Position numbers and translations under genes: made by a program. From assembly GCA_045595285.1 (NCBI GenBank), contig JAZOAC010000071.1:23573-87572 (forward strand): a stretch of 64,000 bases of DNA, read 5' to 3'. Positions within the stretch are counted from its first letter, which is position 1; the number at the start of each line of letters is the position of its first letter. The notes beneath the pieces are model-generated. The model saw nothing but the letters and a program-made list of their open reading frames with translations. It was not told the origin of the DNA and did no database searches. This stretch comes from UBA1731 sp045595285 (GTDB lineage: Bacteria > Verrucomicrobiota > Kiritimatiellia > RFP12 > UBA1067). Below, in pieces: positions 15,797-24,230 of the stretch.

Positions 15797-16864
15797 ATGA
15801 ACAGGACAGTCTATAGAGTCGTTGTGGGCGTGATGTCGGCGGCGACTGTGCTTCAGGTCTGTGCCGCGCCTCAGCGTGTTGCAGGTTCGGGCATGGGAGG
15901 CTATTCGCACTGGGCCACCGACCAGTATCCAGGTTTTGACGGGCTGGACAATCTTCCGGTTCCTGAAAAGAAGGATAAAGGGTGGTTGGCGGAATGGTTT
16001 GGCATAGGCGCACCTGACGGCGCCACTTCCCTGGAGCAGTTCAGGATAGCGGAAGGCCTTGAGGCCGAAGGCGAATACAAAGATGCCGCAGAGGCCTACG
16101 ATGCGCTTGTGCGTGAGTGGCCTGCTTCAGTCGAGGCCCCTGCGGCCCAGTTCCGCCTGGCCAGTCTGCTGGAGTCCCGTCTGGAGGAGTATGCCGATGC
16201 CTATGAGGAGTATTCCTATCTTCTTGATTTCTATCCCAAGGACTGCCCTTACGCGAAAGTTGTCGAGGCTCAGTACAGGCTTGTAAATCTGCTTCACGAC
16301 ACGCGCCGCGTGTTTCTCGGAATGAGCTTCACCGGAAACCGGGAGCTTCGCCAGAACTATGAGCGCATTGTCCGCCGTGCACCCGGCGCCGCATATGTTC
16401 CGGATGCAATGCTCAAGATCGCAGGGTTGCGAGAGTTGGATACTGATCATGAGGAGGCGATCAAGGTGTATTCCACGCTTCGCAGCCGCTATCCCGGAAC
16501 CGCTGCTGCGCGGACCGCGCTCTATTGCGAGGCAAAGGCCCGGATGTGGCTTGTCCGCCGTCTGGCGTACAATCTTCCTCGCTGCAAGGATACGGAAAGC
16601 TATCTCAAGCTTGCCATGCGCAACGACCCCAGCCATCCTAACGCCGAAGAGATGCGCTCTTGGCTTTCGGAATTGAGCGATTATCTTGCCGAAGATGCTT
16701 GGACGCGGGCGAAGTTCTATGATACCAGGCAGCGTACGCGCCATGCCGCCATCGCGTCATATGAGAAGTTCCTTGAGGAGTATCCCGATTCGTCTCATGC
16801 GGACGAGGCAAGTGCGCGGATTGGGCAGCTCAAGGATGAAAGAAACGAGGGAAACCAGAAATGA
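15797..16864 (+). CDS. Exported TPR protein of the BamD/YfiO type
   Basis: 355 residues. An N-terminal signal peptide (MNRTVYRVV... to the CAAPQ region, cut near residue 26) is followed by repeated helix pairs of BamD-like tetratricopeptides: GEYKDAAEAYDALVREWPAS, EEYADAYEEYSYLLDFYPKD, DHEEAIKVYSTLRSRYPGT and, at the end, RHAAIASYEKFLEEYPDSSHADEA. These are the outer-membrane-lipoprotein TPR pattern. The VCAAP cut site has no clear lipobox at +1, so it may be periplasmic rather than lipid-anchored. It overlaps lptE by 4 bases, which supports a role in outer-membrane biogenesis. Whether it is the true BamD of the organism cannot be decided here. Confidence 0.7.
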   Translation: MNRTVYRVVVGVMSAATVLQVCAAPQRVAGSGMGGYSHWATDQYPGFDGLDNLPVPEKKDKGWLAEWFGIGAPDGATSLEQFRIAEGLEAEGEYKDAAEAYDALVREWPASVEAPAAQFRLASLLESRLEEYADAYEEYSYLLDFYPKDCPYAKVVEAQYRLVNLLHDTRRVFLGMSFTGNRELRQNYERIVRRAPGAAYVPDAMLKIAGLRELDTDHEEAIKVYSTLRSRYPGTAAARTALYCEAKARMWLVRRLAYNLPRCKDTESYLKLAMRNDPSHPNAEEMRSWLSELSDYLAEDAWTRAKFYDTRQRTRHAAIASYEKFLEEYPDSSHADEASARIGQLKDERNEGNQK

Positions 16865-17412
16865 AGTCTCTGATGCTATCGGTGGCATCGATTGCCACAG
16901 TGCTGTTCTCGGGCTGTGCCGGATATCAGTGGGGCACGACAGTCCCAGAAGAATACCGCAAGGTCTCGGTGCCCGTGTTCGAGAATATGACAGCCGTTTC
17001 GGAGATAGGTCCGATCGTCACCCAGTATACGCTGCGTGAATTCCAGCGGGAGGGATCGTTCAGCATTGTGCGTCCGGAAGATGCGGCCATAGAGGTGCAG
17101 GGTGTTCTGCGCAGCATGTCACGCCAAGGTGTCGCCTATGATCGCGGGCAGGGAATGCGTGCATCGGAATACAGATATGTTGTTGTCGCCGACGTTTCGT
17201 TTGTCGACAAGAGGAACGGCAAGGTGCTTCTTGAGTGCAAGGAAATCAAGGGTGAGACCACCTACCTCACCCAAGACGATCTACTCACCGGCCAGAAAAA
17301 CGCCGCGTTCAGGATTGCGGCGGACATAGCGCGTCAAATTGTGAATGAAGCGGTCGCGCTTCCGTTCAACGGGGGGACGCGCACCGGCGCCGTAGAGGGT
17401 GTGCAGAAGTAA
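16861..17412 (+). CDS. lptE: LPS-assembly lipoprotein LptE-like
   Basis: 183 residues. LptE plugs the LptD barrel that inserts lipopolysaccharide into the outer leaflet. A lipoprotein signal ends in LFSGC with the lipidated Cys19. The start of the mature part, CAGYQWGTTVPEEYRKVSVPVFENMT, matches the family pattern (GYh.....P....I.VP.F.N.T), and the later YRYVVVADVSFVDKRNGKVLLE strand pair also fits. ATGA overlap with the TPR gene. Family length is 160-200. LptD is not in the window. Confidence 0.8.
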   Translation: MKSLMLSVASIATVLFSGCAGYQWGTTVPEEYRKVSVPVFENMTAVSEIGPIVTQYTLREFQREGSFSIVRPEDAAIEVQGVLRSMSRQGVAYDRGQGMRASEYRYVVVADVSFVDKRNGKVLLECKEIKGETTYLTQDDLLTGQKNAAFRIAADIARQIVNEAVALPFNGGTRTGAVEGVQK

Positions 17413-17413
17413 G

Positions 17414-18340
17414 ATGCTTGCTGCGCTACAGAGGGGAATACCGCTTGCCCGACGTCCGTTTGAGGAATTGTCGCGTGAGCTTGGATGCGGCGAGTCTGAA
17501 CTAGTCGCCTTTGCCGCCAGAATGCTGAAAGACGGCACGGCTCGCAGATTCGGAGCGGTCTTTGATGCGCGCAGACTGGGCTACACATCGGCGCTGTGCT
17601 GTGCGACGGTTGCCGAACCTGATGCCGCGGCTTTGGCTATAGTTGGATGCAAGGAGGTTACACACTGCTATCTGCGTGAGGCGCCCGGATGCCCGAATCT
17701 CTGGTGGACGTGGAGCGCTCCATCCGGAAGTTTCGATGCTTCGCTTGCAAAAGTGGATATTCCGTTCCATGTGCTTCCTGCCGTAAGGCGCTACAAGGTC
17801 GATGTGATGTTTGGGGCGGCGACGCGTGCCACCGAAGAGTCTACGGTGGACAGTCTGCCGTTTCCGGATGAGACGGAGCGCAGGATTATCCGTGCGCTTC
17901 AGGGTGAGACGGAGTTGCGCTCCGACTACTTTTCAGCGATTGCGGAAAAGGTCTGCGTGAAGGAGTGGGATCTTCTTGCAATTCTTGAGATGTGGCGCCG
18001 TCAGGGGCGTCTCAAGCGCATTGGACTTCTTCTTAATCACAGGAAGGCGGGTTATTCCGCAAATGGCATGTGCTGCTTCCGCATTGGCGGAAATGTCGTG
18101 GAGGCCGGACGCGCGCTTGCGGAGCTGGATTCCGTCACGCACTGCTATGAGCGTCCGGCATGCAAGGCGTTCCCGTACAACCTGTATGCGATGATACATT
18201 GTGCGTCCATGGACGAGGCGGAGGCGGGGTTTGAGACGTTGAAGTCGCGCCTGGCGGCGCTTGAGCGGCCGCCGTCGGATTCGGTGATGCTCATTTCCGC
18301 AAAGGAGTACAAGAAGACGTCCATGTCATTCTACGAGTGA
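17414..18340 (+). CDS. Siroheme decarboxylase, AhbA-AhbB-like fusion (Lrp/AsnC-fold)
   Basis: 308 residues made of two tandem copies of the same unit, each an Lrp/AsnC-type winged helix followed by a ferredoxin-like effector domain. Copy 1 shows GTARRFGAVFDARRLGYTSAL and VTHCYLREAPGCPNLWW; copy 2 shows GRLKRIGLLLNHRKAGYSANGM and VTHCYERPACKAFPYNLYAMIH. These are the hallmarks of AhbA/AhbB (and NirDL/GH) proteins, which decarboxylate siroheme to didecarboxysiroheme for the alternative heme pathway or heme d1. Start ATG 17414 just after the lptE stop. No other heme genes are nearby, so the pathway role is inference. Confidence 0.75.
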   Translation: MLAALQRGIPLARRPFEELSRELGCGESELVAFAARMLKDGTARRFGAVFDARRLGYTSALCCATVAEPDAAALAIVGCKEVTHCYLREAPGCPNLWWTWSAPSGSFDASLAKVDIPFHVLPAVRRYKVDVMFGAATRATEESTVDSLPFPDETERRIIRALQGETELRSDYFSAIAEKVCVKEWDLLAILEMWRRQGRLKRIGLLLNHRKAGYSANGMCCFRIGGNVVEAGRALAELDSVTHCYERPACKAFPYNLYAMIHCASMDEAEAGFETLKSRLAALERPPSDSVMLISAKEYKKTSMSFYE

Positions 18341-18350
18341 GGGCAAAACC

Positions 18351-18965
18351 ATGGTTTCACATCAGACAATCCCCGTCGGCGCTTACGAGGCGAACTGCAT
18401 CGTCCTCTGGGACGGCGCCGAAGCGCTTGTCGTCGATCCCGGACAGGACGCCGACCTGATCCTGGCGTTCCTATCAGACCGCAATCTCGCCCTGCGCGCG
18501 GTTCTGCTTACGCACGGGCATTTCGACCACGTGAACGGAATCCCCGGCATCCTTGCGCGGTATCCTGGCGTTCCCGTGTATGCGCATCCTTCGGACTGGG
18601 TCATGTTCGGACATCCCATGAACCGCAACCCTCCGGGTTATCCGGGCGTTGGCAGACCCTCGGATCTCAGGGACATACGCGATGCGGCGAAGGATTTCCC
18701 GGCGTTTGGGTTTCAGGTGCTTGAGACTCCCGGACATACGCCAGGCAGCGTGTGCATAATGACCGGAGATCTTCTCCTTTCCGGCGATACGCTTTTCGCC
18801 GGTTCATGCGGACGTACCGATTTTCCCGGCGGAAGCATGGCCGACATGCGCAGATCCCTGGCGGCGCTGGCGCAGCTGCCGCCAGAGACGCATGTCATTC
18901 CAGGACATGGCCCTTCGACGACGATAGCACGTGAGGTCGCATCCAATCCGTTCATGGAGCGGTGA
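18351..18965 (+). CDS. Metallo-beta-lactamase-fold hydrolase (glyoxalase II-like)
   Basis: 204 residues. The metal motif THGHFDHVNG is visible near residue 60, followed by ETPGHTPGSVC (second metal histidine), LLSGDTLFAGSCGRTDFPGG and the final VIPGHGPSTT. This is the short hydroxyacylglutathione-hydrolase-like group common in anaerobes, in which the physiological thioester is usually unknown. No signal peptide, so it is cytoplasmic. It follows the siroheme decarboxylase gene by 10 bases and is probably co-transcribed with it. A dioxygenase (ETHE1) role is unlikely in an anaerobe but cannot be excluded. Confidence 0.85.
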   Translation: MVSHQTIPVGAYEANCIVLWDGAEALVVDPGQDADLILAFLSDRNLALRAVLLTHGHFDHVNGIPGILARYPGVPVYAHPSDWVMFGHPMNRNPPGYPGVGRPSDLRDIRDAAKDFPAFGFQVLETPGHTPGSVCIMTGDLLLSGDTLFAGSCGRTDFPGGSMADMRRSLAALAQLPPETHVIPGHGPSTTIAREVASNPFMER

Positions 18966-18982
18966 GAAAACCAGACGCGAAA

Positions 18983-18993
18983 TATGGTATCAT
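18983..18993 (+). promoter_or_regulatory. TATGGTATCAT promoter
   Basis: Hexamer TATCAT at 18988-18993, TG extension intact. Expected start near 19000, giving a short leader with AAAGGAG before the ATG at 19023. Confidence 0.65.
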
Positions 18994-19022
18994 ATCCGCA
19001 GAAAGAACAAAGGAGAATGGAG

Positions 19023-20063
19023 ATGGCAGAGAAGAGGAAAAGCGGTTTTGTTCGCAGGCTTGTCAAGTTCATGGTGTATTCAGCCATCGGGCTGCTTGCG
19101 TTTGCGCTTCTGCTTGCGGCCACACTGCCGCTATGGATCAGTCCTGTGGCAACCGCTGTTGCCGGGCGCGTGGTGCCTGGCTATACCGGTACCGATTTCC
19201 GGATTGACGGCTTTTACGTCAATCCATATTCTGGCGCTGTCCGCATTAATGGCGTTAAACTGTCGAACCCGCAGGGATTTGGTGAGGCCGCGGCCTTTTC
19301 GCTGTCCAGTTTCAGTGTTGATCTTGCCGTCGGTTCACTTTTCTCCGATACGGTTCTTGTGAAGGAGATTGTCATAGAGGATCCTTTCGTAAGTTATTAT
19401 TCCCATGACGGGAGTAACAACTTTGACGTTATCCTTGCCAACGTCGAGAATGCCAAGGGGGCAAAGGATGAAGATCGGACGCCTAGGACTGAAGAGCCGG
19501 AGTCAGACACTCCGGGGAAGAAGGTTGTCATAGAGCGTCTGCGGATTAACGGCACGAAGGTCAAGCTTATGAAGTCGAATCTGATGCCTCCGTTCATGGT
19601 GCCGCCATTGGAATTGACTGATATCGGCAAGAAGTCCGGCGGGGCAACCCTTGAAGAGGCCTGGGCGCAGATTGCGAATGGCGTCATGAAATCCATGTCT
19701 GACGCAGGGGACGGCTTTGGCGCTCTCGGCGGAATTCTCGGGAGCGGCGCGAAAGACGCTTCCGGTAAATTCAGTGCGGGCATGGAAGAGCTGACATTTA
19801 TTGTCGGCGGTTTCGGTGATGCGATAAAGCCGGCAAAGTCGGACAGGAAGGTCTCCGAATCCGGAAAATCCGGCGGCAATGTGGTTTCTAGGACGTCGGA
19901 TGCCGCAGTGAAAACTATAGGAGCCATTGGCGATACCGCCAAGAATGCCATCGACGTTGTTGGAGACACGACAAAAGGCACGGTAGATGCGGTCAATGAT
20001 ACGGCCAAGAAGGCGACAGAGGGTGTTAAGAAACTCTTCAAGGGGTTTGGGAAGCAACAGTGA
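19023..20063 (+). CDS. AsmA-like membrane-anchored envelope protein
   Basis: 346 residues. After a basic N-terminus (MAEKRKSGFVRRLVKF) one long hydrophobic helix (about residues 16-40) anchors the protein; the rest would be periplasmic. The region YTGTDFRIDGFYVNPYSGAVRINGVKLSNPQGF is the beta-taco start typical of AsmA/TamB-family lipid-transfer proteins, but the protein is far shorter than AsmA (617). A Pro/Asp-rich linker is followed at the C-terminus by an amphipathic repeat of 11-residue periodicity (AVKTIGAIGDTAKNAIDVVGDTTKGTV...), like LEA/apolipoprotein helices. ATG 19023 is favoured because AGGAG is 7 bases upstream. It overlaps the Mur ligase gene. Function not established. Confidence 0.6.
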   Translation: MAEKRKSGFVRRLVKFMVYSAIGLLAFALLLAATLPLWISPVATAVAGRVVPGYTGTDFRIDGFYVNPYSGAVRINGVKLSNPQGFGEAAAFSLSSFSVDLAVGSLFSDTVLVKEIVIEDPFVSYYSHDGSNNFDVILANVENAKGAKDEDRTPRTEEPESDTPGKKVVIERLRINGTKVKLMKSNLMPPFMVPPLELTDIGKKSGGATLEEAWAQIANGVMKSMSDAGDGFGALGGILGSGAKDASGKFSAGMEELTFIVGGFGDAIKPAKSDRKVSESGKSGGNVVSRTSDAAVKTIGAIGDTAKNAIDVVGDTTKGTVDAVNDTAKKATEGVKKLFKGFGKQQ

Positions 20064-21277
20064 TGACGCATCTGATCGGCATAGGCGGAGTAGGGATGAG
20101 TGCGCTCGCAGAGGCGCTCATCGCGCTCGGACATGCCGTTTCCGGCGCGGACCGTTTTGTCGGAGCCGTTGACCGCAAAATGTTGCCTCCAAGCATTGCG
20201 AGACTGGAGGCATTGGGCGTCAAGGTGTTCCCGGATGATGGAAGCGGCGTTGATGGATCTGTTGAACGCATTATCGTGTCGACAGCGATAGAGGACGACA
20301 ATCCGGGACTTGTGAAGGCCCGGAAGCTGGGGATCCCCGTTGTTCACCGGGCGACAGCGCTTGCAGACGCGCTTTCGCGGTTCAGGCTTGTGGCGGTGGC
20401 CGGTACATGTGGAAAATCCACCGTGACTGCAATGCTCGCACATGTGCTCAAGTCCTGTGGGATGGAGCCGTTTGCGGTGAACGGGGCGGCTGTTGTCGGA
20501 TGGAACGGTTCGGTCCTGTCTGGTGAAGGGCGATATGCCGTTGCGGAGGTGGACGAGTCTGACAAGTCTTTGACGGCGTTCCGTCCATACGCTGCGGTGA
20601 TTACGAACTCCAGTTCCGACCACTATTCCAAGGAAGAGATGGATTGCGTCTTTGATGATTTCATCAAAGATGTGAAGGGACCGGTAATTGACGGCCGAAC
20701 CGGCCGCCATGATGCGGATTCGTCACTTCCAGGGGCTCATAACAGGCAGAATGCGGGACTGGCCCTGGCCATGGCAGTAGCTCTTGGCGCGGATGAGGCG
20801 AAGGCGCGTGCCGCATTGATGGATTTCCCCGGCGTTGAACGCCGGATGCAGCGGATAGGGAGCTGTTGCGGGGCTGAGGTGTACGATGACTATGCGCACA
20901 ACCCCGAAAAACTGCATGCCATGCTCACGACGTTGCAGGACCGCAGCATTAGAGGCGTCGCGGTGCTGTGGCGTCCGCATGGATACGGGCCTCTGCGCAA
21001 GATGATGGATTCCCTGGCGGATATGTTCAACGACACGCTGCGTCCGCAGGACAGGCTTTTGCTTTTGCCGGTGTATGATGCGGGCGGCACGGCGGATCGC
21101 AGCGTGAACTCGGATGCGCTTGCGGCGAGGATTGAGAATTCGGTTTGTGTTGAAACTCCAGATGAGGCAATTGTGCTTCTGAAGGCGCAAGCGCCGGCGT
21201 TCGGCGCAATTGTAACGGCAGGTGCGCGTGATCCCGTGTTGCCGGTGATGGCGCGGAACCTCGCAGGAAAGGAATGA
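20060..21277 (+). CDS. Mur ligase, MurC/Mpl-like
   Basis: 405 residues, short for MurC (450-490). The N-terminal Rossmann motif GIGGVGMSALAEALIALGH and VSGADR are those of MurC/Mpl. The ATP loop reads AGTCGKSTVTAML, with Cys and Ser where MurC normally has His and Thr (GTHGKT). EVDESDKS, NSSSDHYS (family: N.e.DH.D) and a C-terminal YDDYAHNPEKLHAML motif are also seen. It most likely adds an amino acid or peptide to UDP-MurNAc, but the altered P-loop and short length make the exact substrate uncertain. Start is GTG 20060 or ATG 20063; both overlap the asmA-like stop. It sits between envelope genes. Confidence 0.7.
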   Translation: MMTHLIGIGGVGMSALAEALIALGHAVSGADRFVGAVDRKMLPPSIARLEALGVKVFPDDGSGVDGSVERIIVSTAIEDDNPGLVKARKLGIPVVHRATALADALSRFRLVAVAGTCGKSTVTAMLAHVLKSCGMEPFAVNGAAVVGWNGSVLSGEGRYAVAEVDESDKSLTAFRPYAAVITNSSSDHYSKEEMDCVFDDFIKDVKGPVIDGRTGRHDADSSLPGAHNRQNAGLALAMAVALGADEAKARAALMDFPGVERRMQRIGSCCGAEVYDDYAHNPEKLHAMLTTLQDRSIRGVAVLWRPHGYGPLRKMMDSLADMFNDTLRPQDRLLLLPVYDAGGTADRSVNSDALAARIENSVCVETPDEAIVLLKAQAPAFGAIVTAGARDPVLPVMARNLAGKE

Positions 21278-21279
21278 TG

Positions 21280-21891
21280 ATGAGAAAGATATTGTTTGGC
21301 TTGATGGCGGCCGCCATGGTCGTTGCCCCTGCGTTTGCGCAGGATGCCGAGAGACCCAAGAAGAAGATGCCGTCTTCTCCCAGGTATTTCACATCCCTCA
21401 AGGCAGCCACGAAAGAAGCGCAGAAGTATGACGCACCGATCTTCGTTGCGGCGGTCGGAAAGGGATCTCCAGCCGAAGAAGTCGTCAAGGATCTCACCAG
21501 GCACAAATTCTTCAAGGAGCTTGCCGCAAAGGGCTTTTTCGTGTACACGATGCGTGTCGGCCTCAGCAAGAAGGAGAAGGATATCGACGGACGTTCTCCG
21601 AAACCGCTCTATGACAGACTCACCGCCGACGAGCGGGCCCTTCTTGATGTGATTTGCCCACCGGACAAGGTTCGCAGGCTTCCCTTGTTCGGTATGGTGA
21701 CGCCTGACGCCAAAGAACTCAAGATCAAGGTCGTGGACATGCCGCGTCCTCCGTCTCCAAATGCCGAGTATTATGGACAGTATCTGCAGAATCTCCAGTC
21801 CGCCGCGCAGGCGTACGGAATTGACATTGAGATGTCCAAGGCGATGGTCAAGTACATAGAGAATCCTCCGCCGGAGAAGAAGAAGAAATAA
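21280..21891 (+). CDS. Secreted protein of unknown function, possibly thioredoxin-fold
   Basis: 203 residues. Signal peptide MRKILFGLMAAAMVVAPAFAQ, mature part lysine-rich with a PPPEKKKK end. The segment APIFVAAVGKGSPAEEVVKDLTRHKFFKELAAKGFFVYTMRVG is reminiscent of thioredoxin-fold proteins of the DUF255/thioredoxin_7 kind, but the CxxC is absent (GKGS in its place), so a redox role is not supported. ATG 21280 is preferred of three consecutive in-frame ATGs because AGGAAAGGA lies at the right distance. It is placed between the Mur ligase and lpxC. I do not recognise the family. Confidence 0.6.
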   Translation: MRKILFGLMAAAMVVAPAFAQDAERPKKKMPSSPRYFTSLKAATKEAQKYDAPIFVAAVGKGSPAEEVVKDLTRHKFFKELAAKGFFVYTMRVGLSKKEKDIDGRSPKPLYDRLTADERALLDVICPPDKVRRLPLFGMVTPDAKELKIKVVDMPRPPSPNAEYYGQYLQNLQSAAQAYGIDIEMSKAMVKYIENPPPEKKKK

Positions 21892-21895
21892 GTCC

Positions 21896-22921
21896 ATGAA
21901 AAGCCTTTGCGAATATCCAGACAGCCGTCTTGTGTCCGGTGACGCGGCAGCATTCGCCGCCGCTCGCCGCCGGTTTGACGCGCAACCGGTTGATGATCTG
22001 CGTCTGTCCGATGTTTCCGGATGGACCGAAAGACGTACGACGCTGGCCGGCGAGGCAAGTGTCTCGGGCGTCGGCACGTTCCGCGGAAGCGAAAGGCGCA
22101 CCATCACGTTCGCCCCGTCGGAGAGGCCTGGCTGGTGGATTCGTCGTACGGATATGCCGGAGCAGTTGGATACAGCCGTAGATATCGCAAATCTGTGGAC
22201 GAGTGCGCGGAATCTCGTGCTCCGCAGCGGTTCACCGCACAATTACCTACGCATGGTCGAGCACATAATTGCGCTCAAGGGTGGATTGGGTCTGGACAAT
22301 GTCGTAATCAAGACGAACTCCGGAGATCCGCCGCTTTTCGACGATTCTTCACTTCCGCTCGTAAAGGCGGTGGAAAATGCAGGAATCGTCGAGACCAGCC
22401 AGAGCGCGACGTATGTGACCGTAAAGGAGCCTCTCGCCTTTTCCGGTACGCGTGGAGACTTCCTGATGTTCCTCCCCGATGACGGCTCTCGCAGGCTCCG
22501 ACTTGACGTCGCCATCAATTGGCGCACGATCATAGGCGATCAGCGCATCGTGTTCGATGTTACGCCGGAGACGTTCCGCTATGGCGCGTATGCGCGCACG
22601 AATGCGACGCATCGTCAGTATCAGCTCGCAAAGACGGTCGGTTGGCTGTTCGCCGACACCCGCAATCTCGGCTACGACAAGAACAACATTCTTATACATG
22701 GCCGCAAACGCTGGTATGGCGAGCCACGCTTCCCGTTGGAGGGGACCGATCGTTTCCTGGAGCCGGTATGGCATCGTGCGACGCTGGATCTGTTGGCGGC
22801 GCTTTCCCTCACCGGGCCAGACCGCTTTGTCGGTACGGTCGTCTCCTATCGTGCGGGGCACACGCAGGACTGTGACGCCGTAAGATATCTCTACCGGCAC
22901 GATCTTCTGAAGCGGGCGTAG
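21896..22921 (+). CDS. lpxC: UDP-3-O-acyl-N-acetylglucosamine deacetylase LpxC
   Basis: 341 residues. LpxC catalyses the committed step of lipid A synthesis with a zinc ion. Family landmarks: RRTTLAGEASVSGVGTFRG at the N-terminus (family T....GvGlHsG), IRRTDMP, VEHIIALKGGLGLDN (zinc His of VEH.LaA), HRATLDLLAALSL (zinc His and Asp, family H...D..GDL) and VSYRAGHTQD (family GHklNHaL, catalytic His). The sequence is divergent: the usual phenylalanine-rich GHK loop is altered. It is not fused to FabZ. Together with LptE it shows that the organism makes an LPS-bearing outer membrane. Confidence 0.8.
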   Translation: MKSLCEYPDSRLVSGDAAAFAAARRRFDAQPVDDLRLSDVSGWTERRTTLAGEASVSGVGTFRGSERRTITFAPSERPGWWIRRTDMPEQLDTAVDIANLWTSARNLVLRSGSPHNYLRMVEHIIALKGGLGLDNVVIKTNSGDPPLFDDSSLPLVKAVENAGIVETSQSATYVTVKEPLAFSGTRGDFLMFLPDDGSRRLRLDVAINWRTIIGDQRIVFDVTPETFRYGAYARTNATHRQYQLAKTVGWLFADTRNLGYDKNNILIHGRKRWYGEPRFPLEGTDRFLEPVWHRATLDLLAALSLTGPDRFVGTVVSYRAGHTQDCDAVRYLYRHDLLKRA

Positions 22922-23006
22922 ACCGGCATCCGGACTGGAACGCCAACCGATGCATTTCGGAATTCCGTATACTGGTTGCGGAAATCACTTTGTTTTTCCT
23001 TGTGTA

Positions 23007-23017
23007 CATGATACAAT
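23007..23017 (+). promoter_or_regulatory. Extended -10 promoter of the nitroreductase gene
   Basis: CATGATACAAT, hexamer 23012-23017. Expected start near 23024, giving a leader of about 70 bases before the ATG at 23093 with AAAGGAGG. Confidence 0.6.
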
Positions 23018-23092
23018 GCAGGCGTCGCGATGGTTGTTGTCTGCCGCACGGCGGAGCTGCCGCGACAATGCAGCGACCGAAAGGAGGATGTC

Positions 23093-23926
23093 ATGAAGAG
23101 AGTAACAACAATATCGTTCATTCTAGTGGCGGCAGCCGTCTCCGCAGGAGACATCAGTCTTCCGCAGCCAGTGACGCGTGGCGGCAAATCGCTTATGCAG
23201 GCGTTGTCTGAACGCAAATCCACGCGAGATTTCGCTGCGCATGATGTCCCGCTCCAGACGCTTTCATCGCTGCTCTGGGCTGCGAACGGAATCAGCCGTC
23301 CGGATGGACGCCGCACTGCGCCCACCGGCTTGAACGTGCAGGATATCGATGTGTATGTGATGCTTCCGTCGGGGGTGTACCGGCATGATGCCAGATCGAA
23401 TGTACTGACCCTGGTCAACCCTGGCGATCACAGAACTGCGGCGGGGAAACAGCCTTTCACGCATACTGCACCGGTCAATCTGTTCTACGTCCATGACCGT
23501 ATGCGCGGCATGAAAGCGGATGAGGCGAACACCCAACGTTATGCCGGCATACATGCAGGTGCCGTCATGCAGAACGTATATCTGTTCTGCGCCAAAGAAG
23601 GGCTTGCAACGGTCGCACGGGCGAACATCGACTACGATGCCTGCGCAAAGGCCCTGAAACTCAATGCAAATCAGAGGGTTGTGCTGGGCCAGTCAGTCGG
23701 CTATCCGCCGAATGACGGATACATCGGCAGACAGGCCGCGATCAGGACTGCGCTTGCGCACGCGAAGTTCAATGAAGCGGATGTGCGCTGGCTCAAGTGC
23801 GAACTCGACAGGGAGGATGGCGTAATGGTGTACGAGATCGAGTTCAAGAAGGACGGCTTCGAATACGATTACGACATTGATGCGAAATCCGGCACTGTGA
23901 TCAAGGCAAAGAAAGAGCGTGACTGA
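23093..23926 (+). CDS. Exported nitroreductase (SagB-like) with C-terminal PepSY domain
   Basis: 277 residues. The N-terminus MKRVTTISFILVAAAVSAGD is a signal peptide. Residues ~30-215 form a nitroreductase/SagB-type flavin fold: LMQALSERKSTRDF (family R.S.R.F), LSSLLWAANGISRPDGRRTAPTGLN (family LLWAa.G..R....R..PS.g), and VLGQSVGYPP near the end. Residues ~225-277 look like a PepSY unit (LDREDGVMVYEIEFKKDGFEYDYDIDAKSGTVI). A flavoprotein outside the cytoplasm would need cofactor export or Tat folding; the signal looks Sec-type. Strong ribosome site AAAGGAGG decides the start. A hairpin at 23957-23990 may end the transcript. Confidence 0.75.
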   Translation: MKRVTTISFILVAAAVSAGDISLPQPVTRGGKSLMQALSERKSTRDFAAHDVPLQTLSSLLWAANGISRPDGRRTAPTGLNVQDIDVYVMLPSGVYRHDARSNVLTLVNPGDHRTAAGKQPFTHTAPVNLFYVHDRMRGMKADEANTQRYAGIHAGAVMQNVYLFCAKEGLATVARANIDYDACAKALKLNANQRVVLGQSVGYPPNDGYIGRQAAIRTALAHAKFNEADVRWLKCELDREDGVMVYEIEFKKDGFEYDYDIDAKSGTVIKAKKERD

Positions 23927-23956
23927 CCGGTAGGCGCACTTCGTGCGGCAGGGAAG

Positions 23957-23999
23957 GTCCGCTCGCCAGTCGACTGGCTTGCAGGCGGACTTCTTCTCT
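23957..23999 (+). terminator. Probable terminator after the nitroreductase gene
   Basis: Arms GTCCGC (23957-23962) and GCGGAC (23985-23990) enclose the perfect 14-base palindrome GCCAGTCGACTGGC (23965-23978). The following bases TTCTTCTCT are pyrimidine-rich but not a pure T-run. Confidence 0.5.
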
Positions 24000-24219
24000 G
24001 GATGCGCGTGCTTCTCCTCGGGCGTACGCTGTCTTTGCCAGAGAAGAGGACGCACTGCGTCTTTGAGATTTCGAGGGAGGTGGTAGGAATCCAGTCCAAT
24101 TTCGCCGACGGAACGTTGACAGGCGCACCGAACAAGTGCGCGCGTAGGGAGACCCCCGAAAACACCTTCCCGGTCGGAACAGAAAAAGTTCTGGGTGAAT
24201 TGCGGAATGGAATGGAATT
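23991..24219. other. Non-coding-looking stretch with further inverted repeats
   Basis: A second perfect inverted repeat, CTTCTCTGG (23993-24001) and CCAGAGAAG (24038-24046), follows the terminator. The rest carries no gene I can support: open frames on both strands overlap it but none has a ribosome site or recognisable protein pattern. It may hold a structured RNA, or be the remains of one. Confidence 0.35.
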
Positions 24220-24230
24220 TATGGTATACT
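24220..24230 (+). promoter_or_regulatory. TATGGTATACT promoter of the large secreted protein
   Basis: Hexamer TATACT at 24225-24230 with perfect TATGG extension. Expected start near 24237, on an ATG at 24236 that opens only eight codons; the large gene starts 100 bases further on. Confidence 0.65.
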
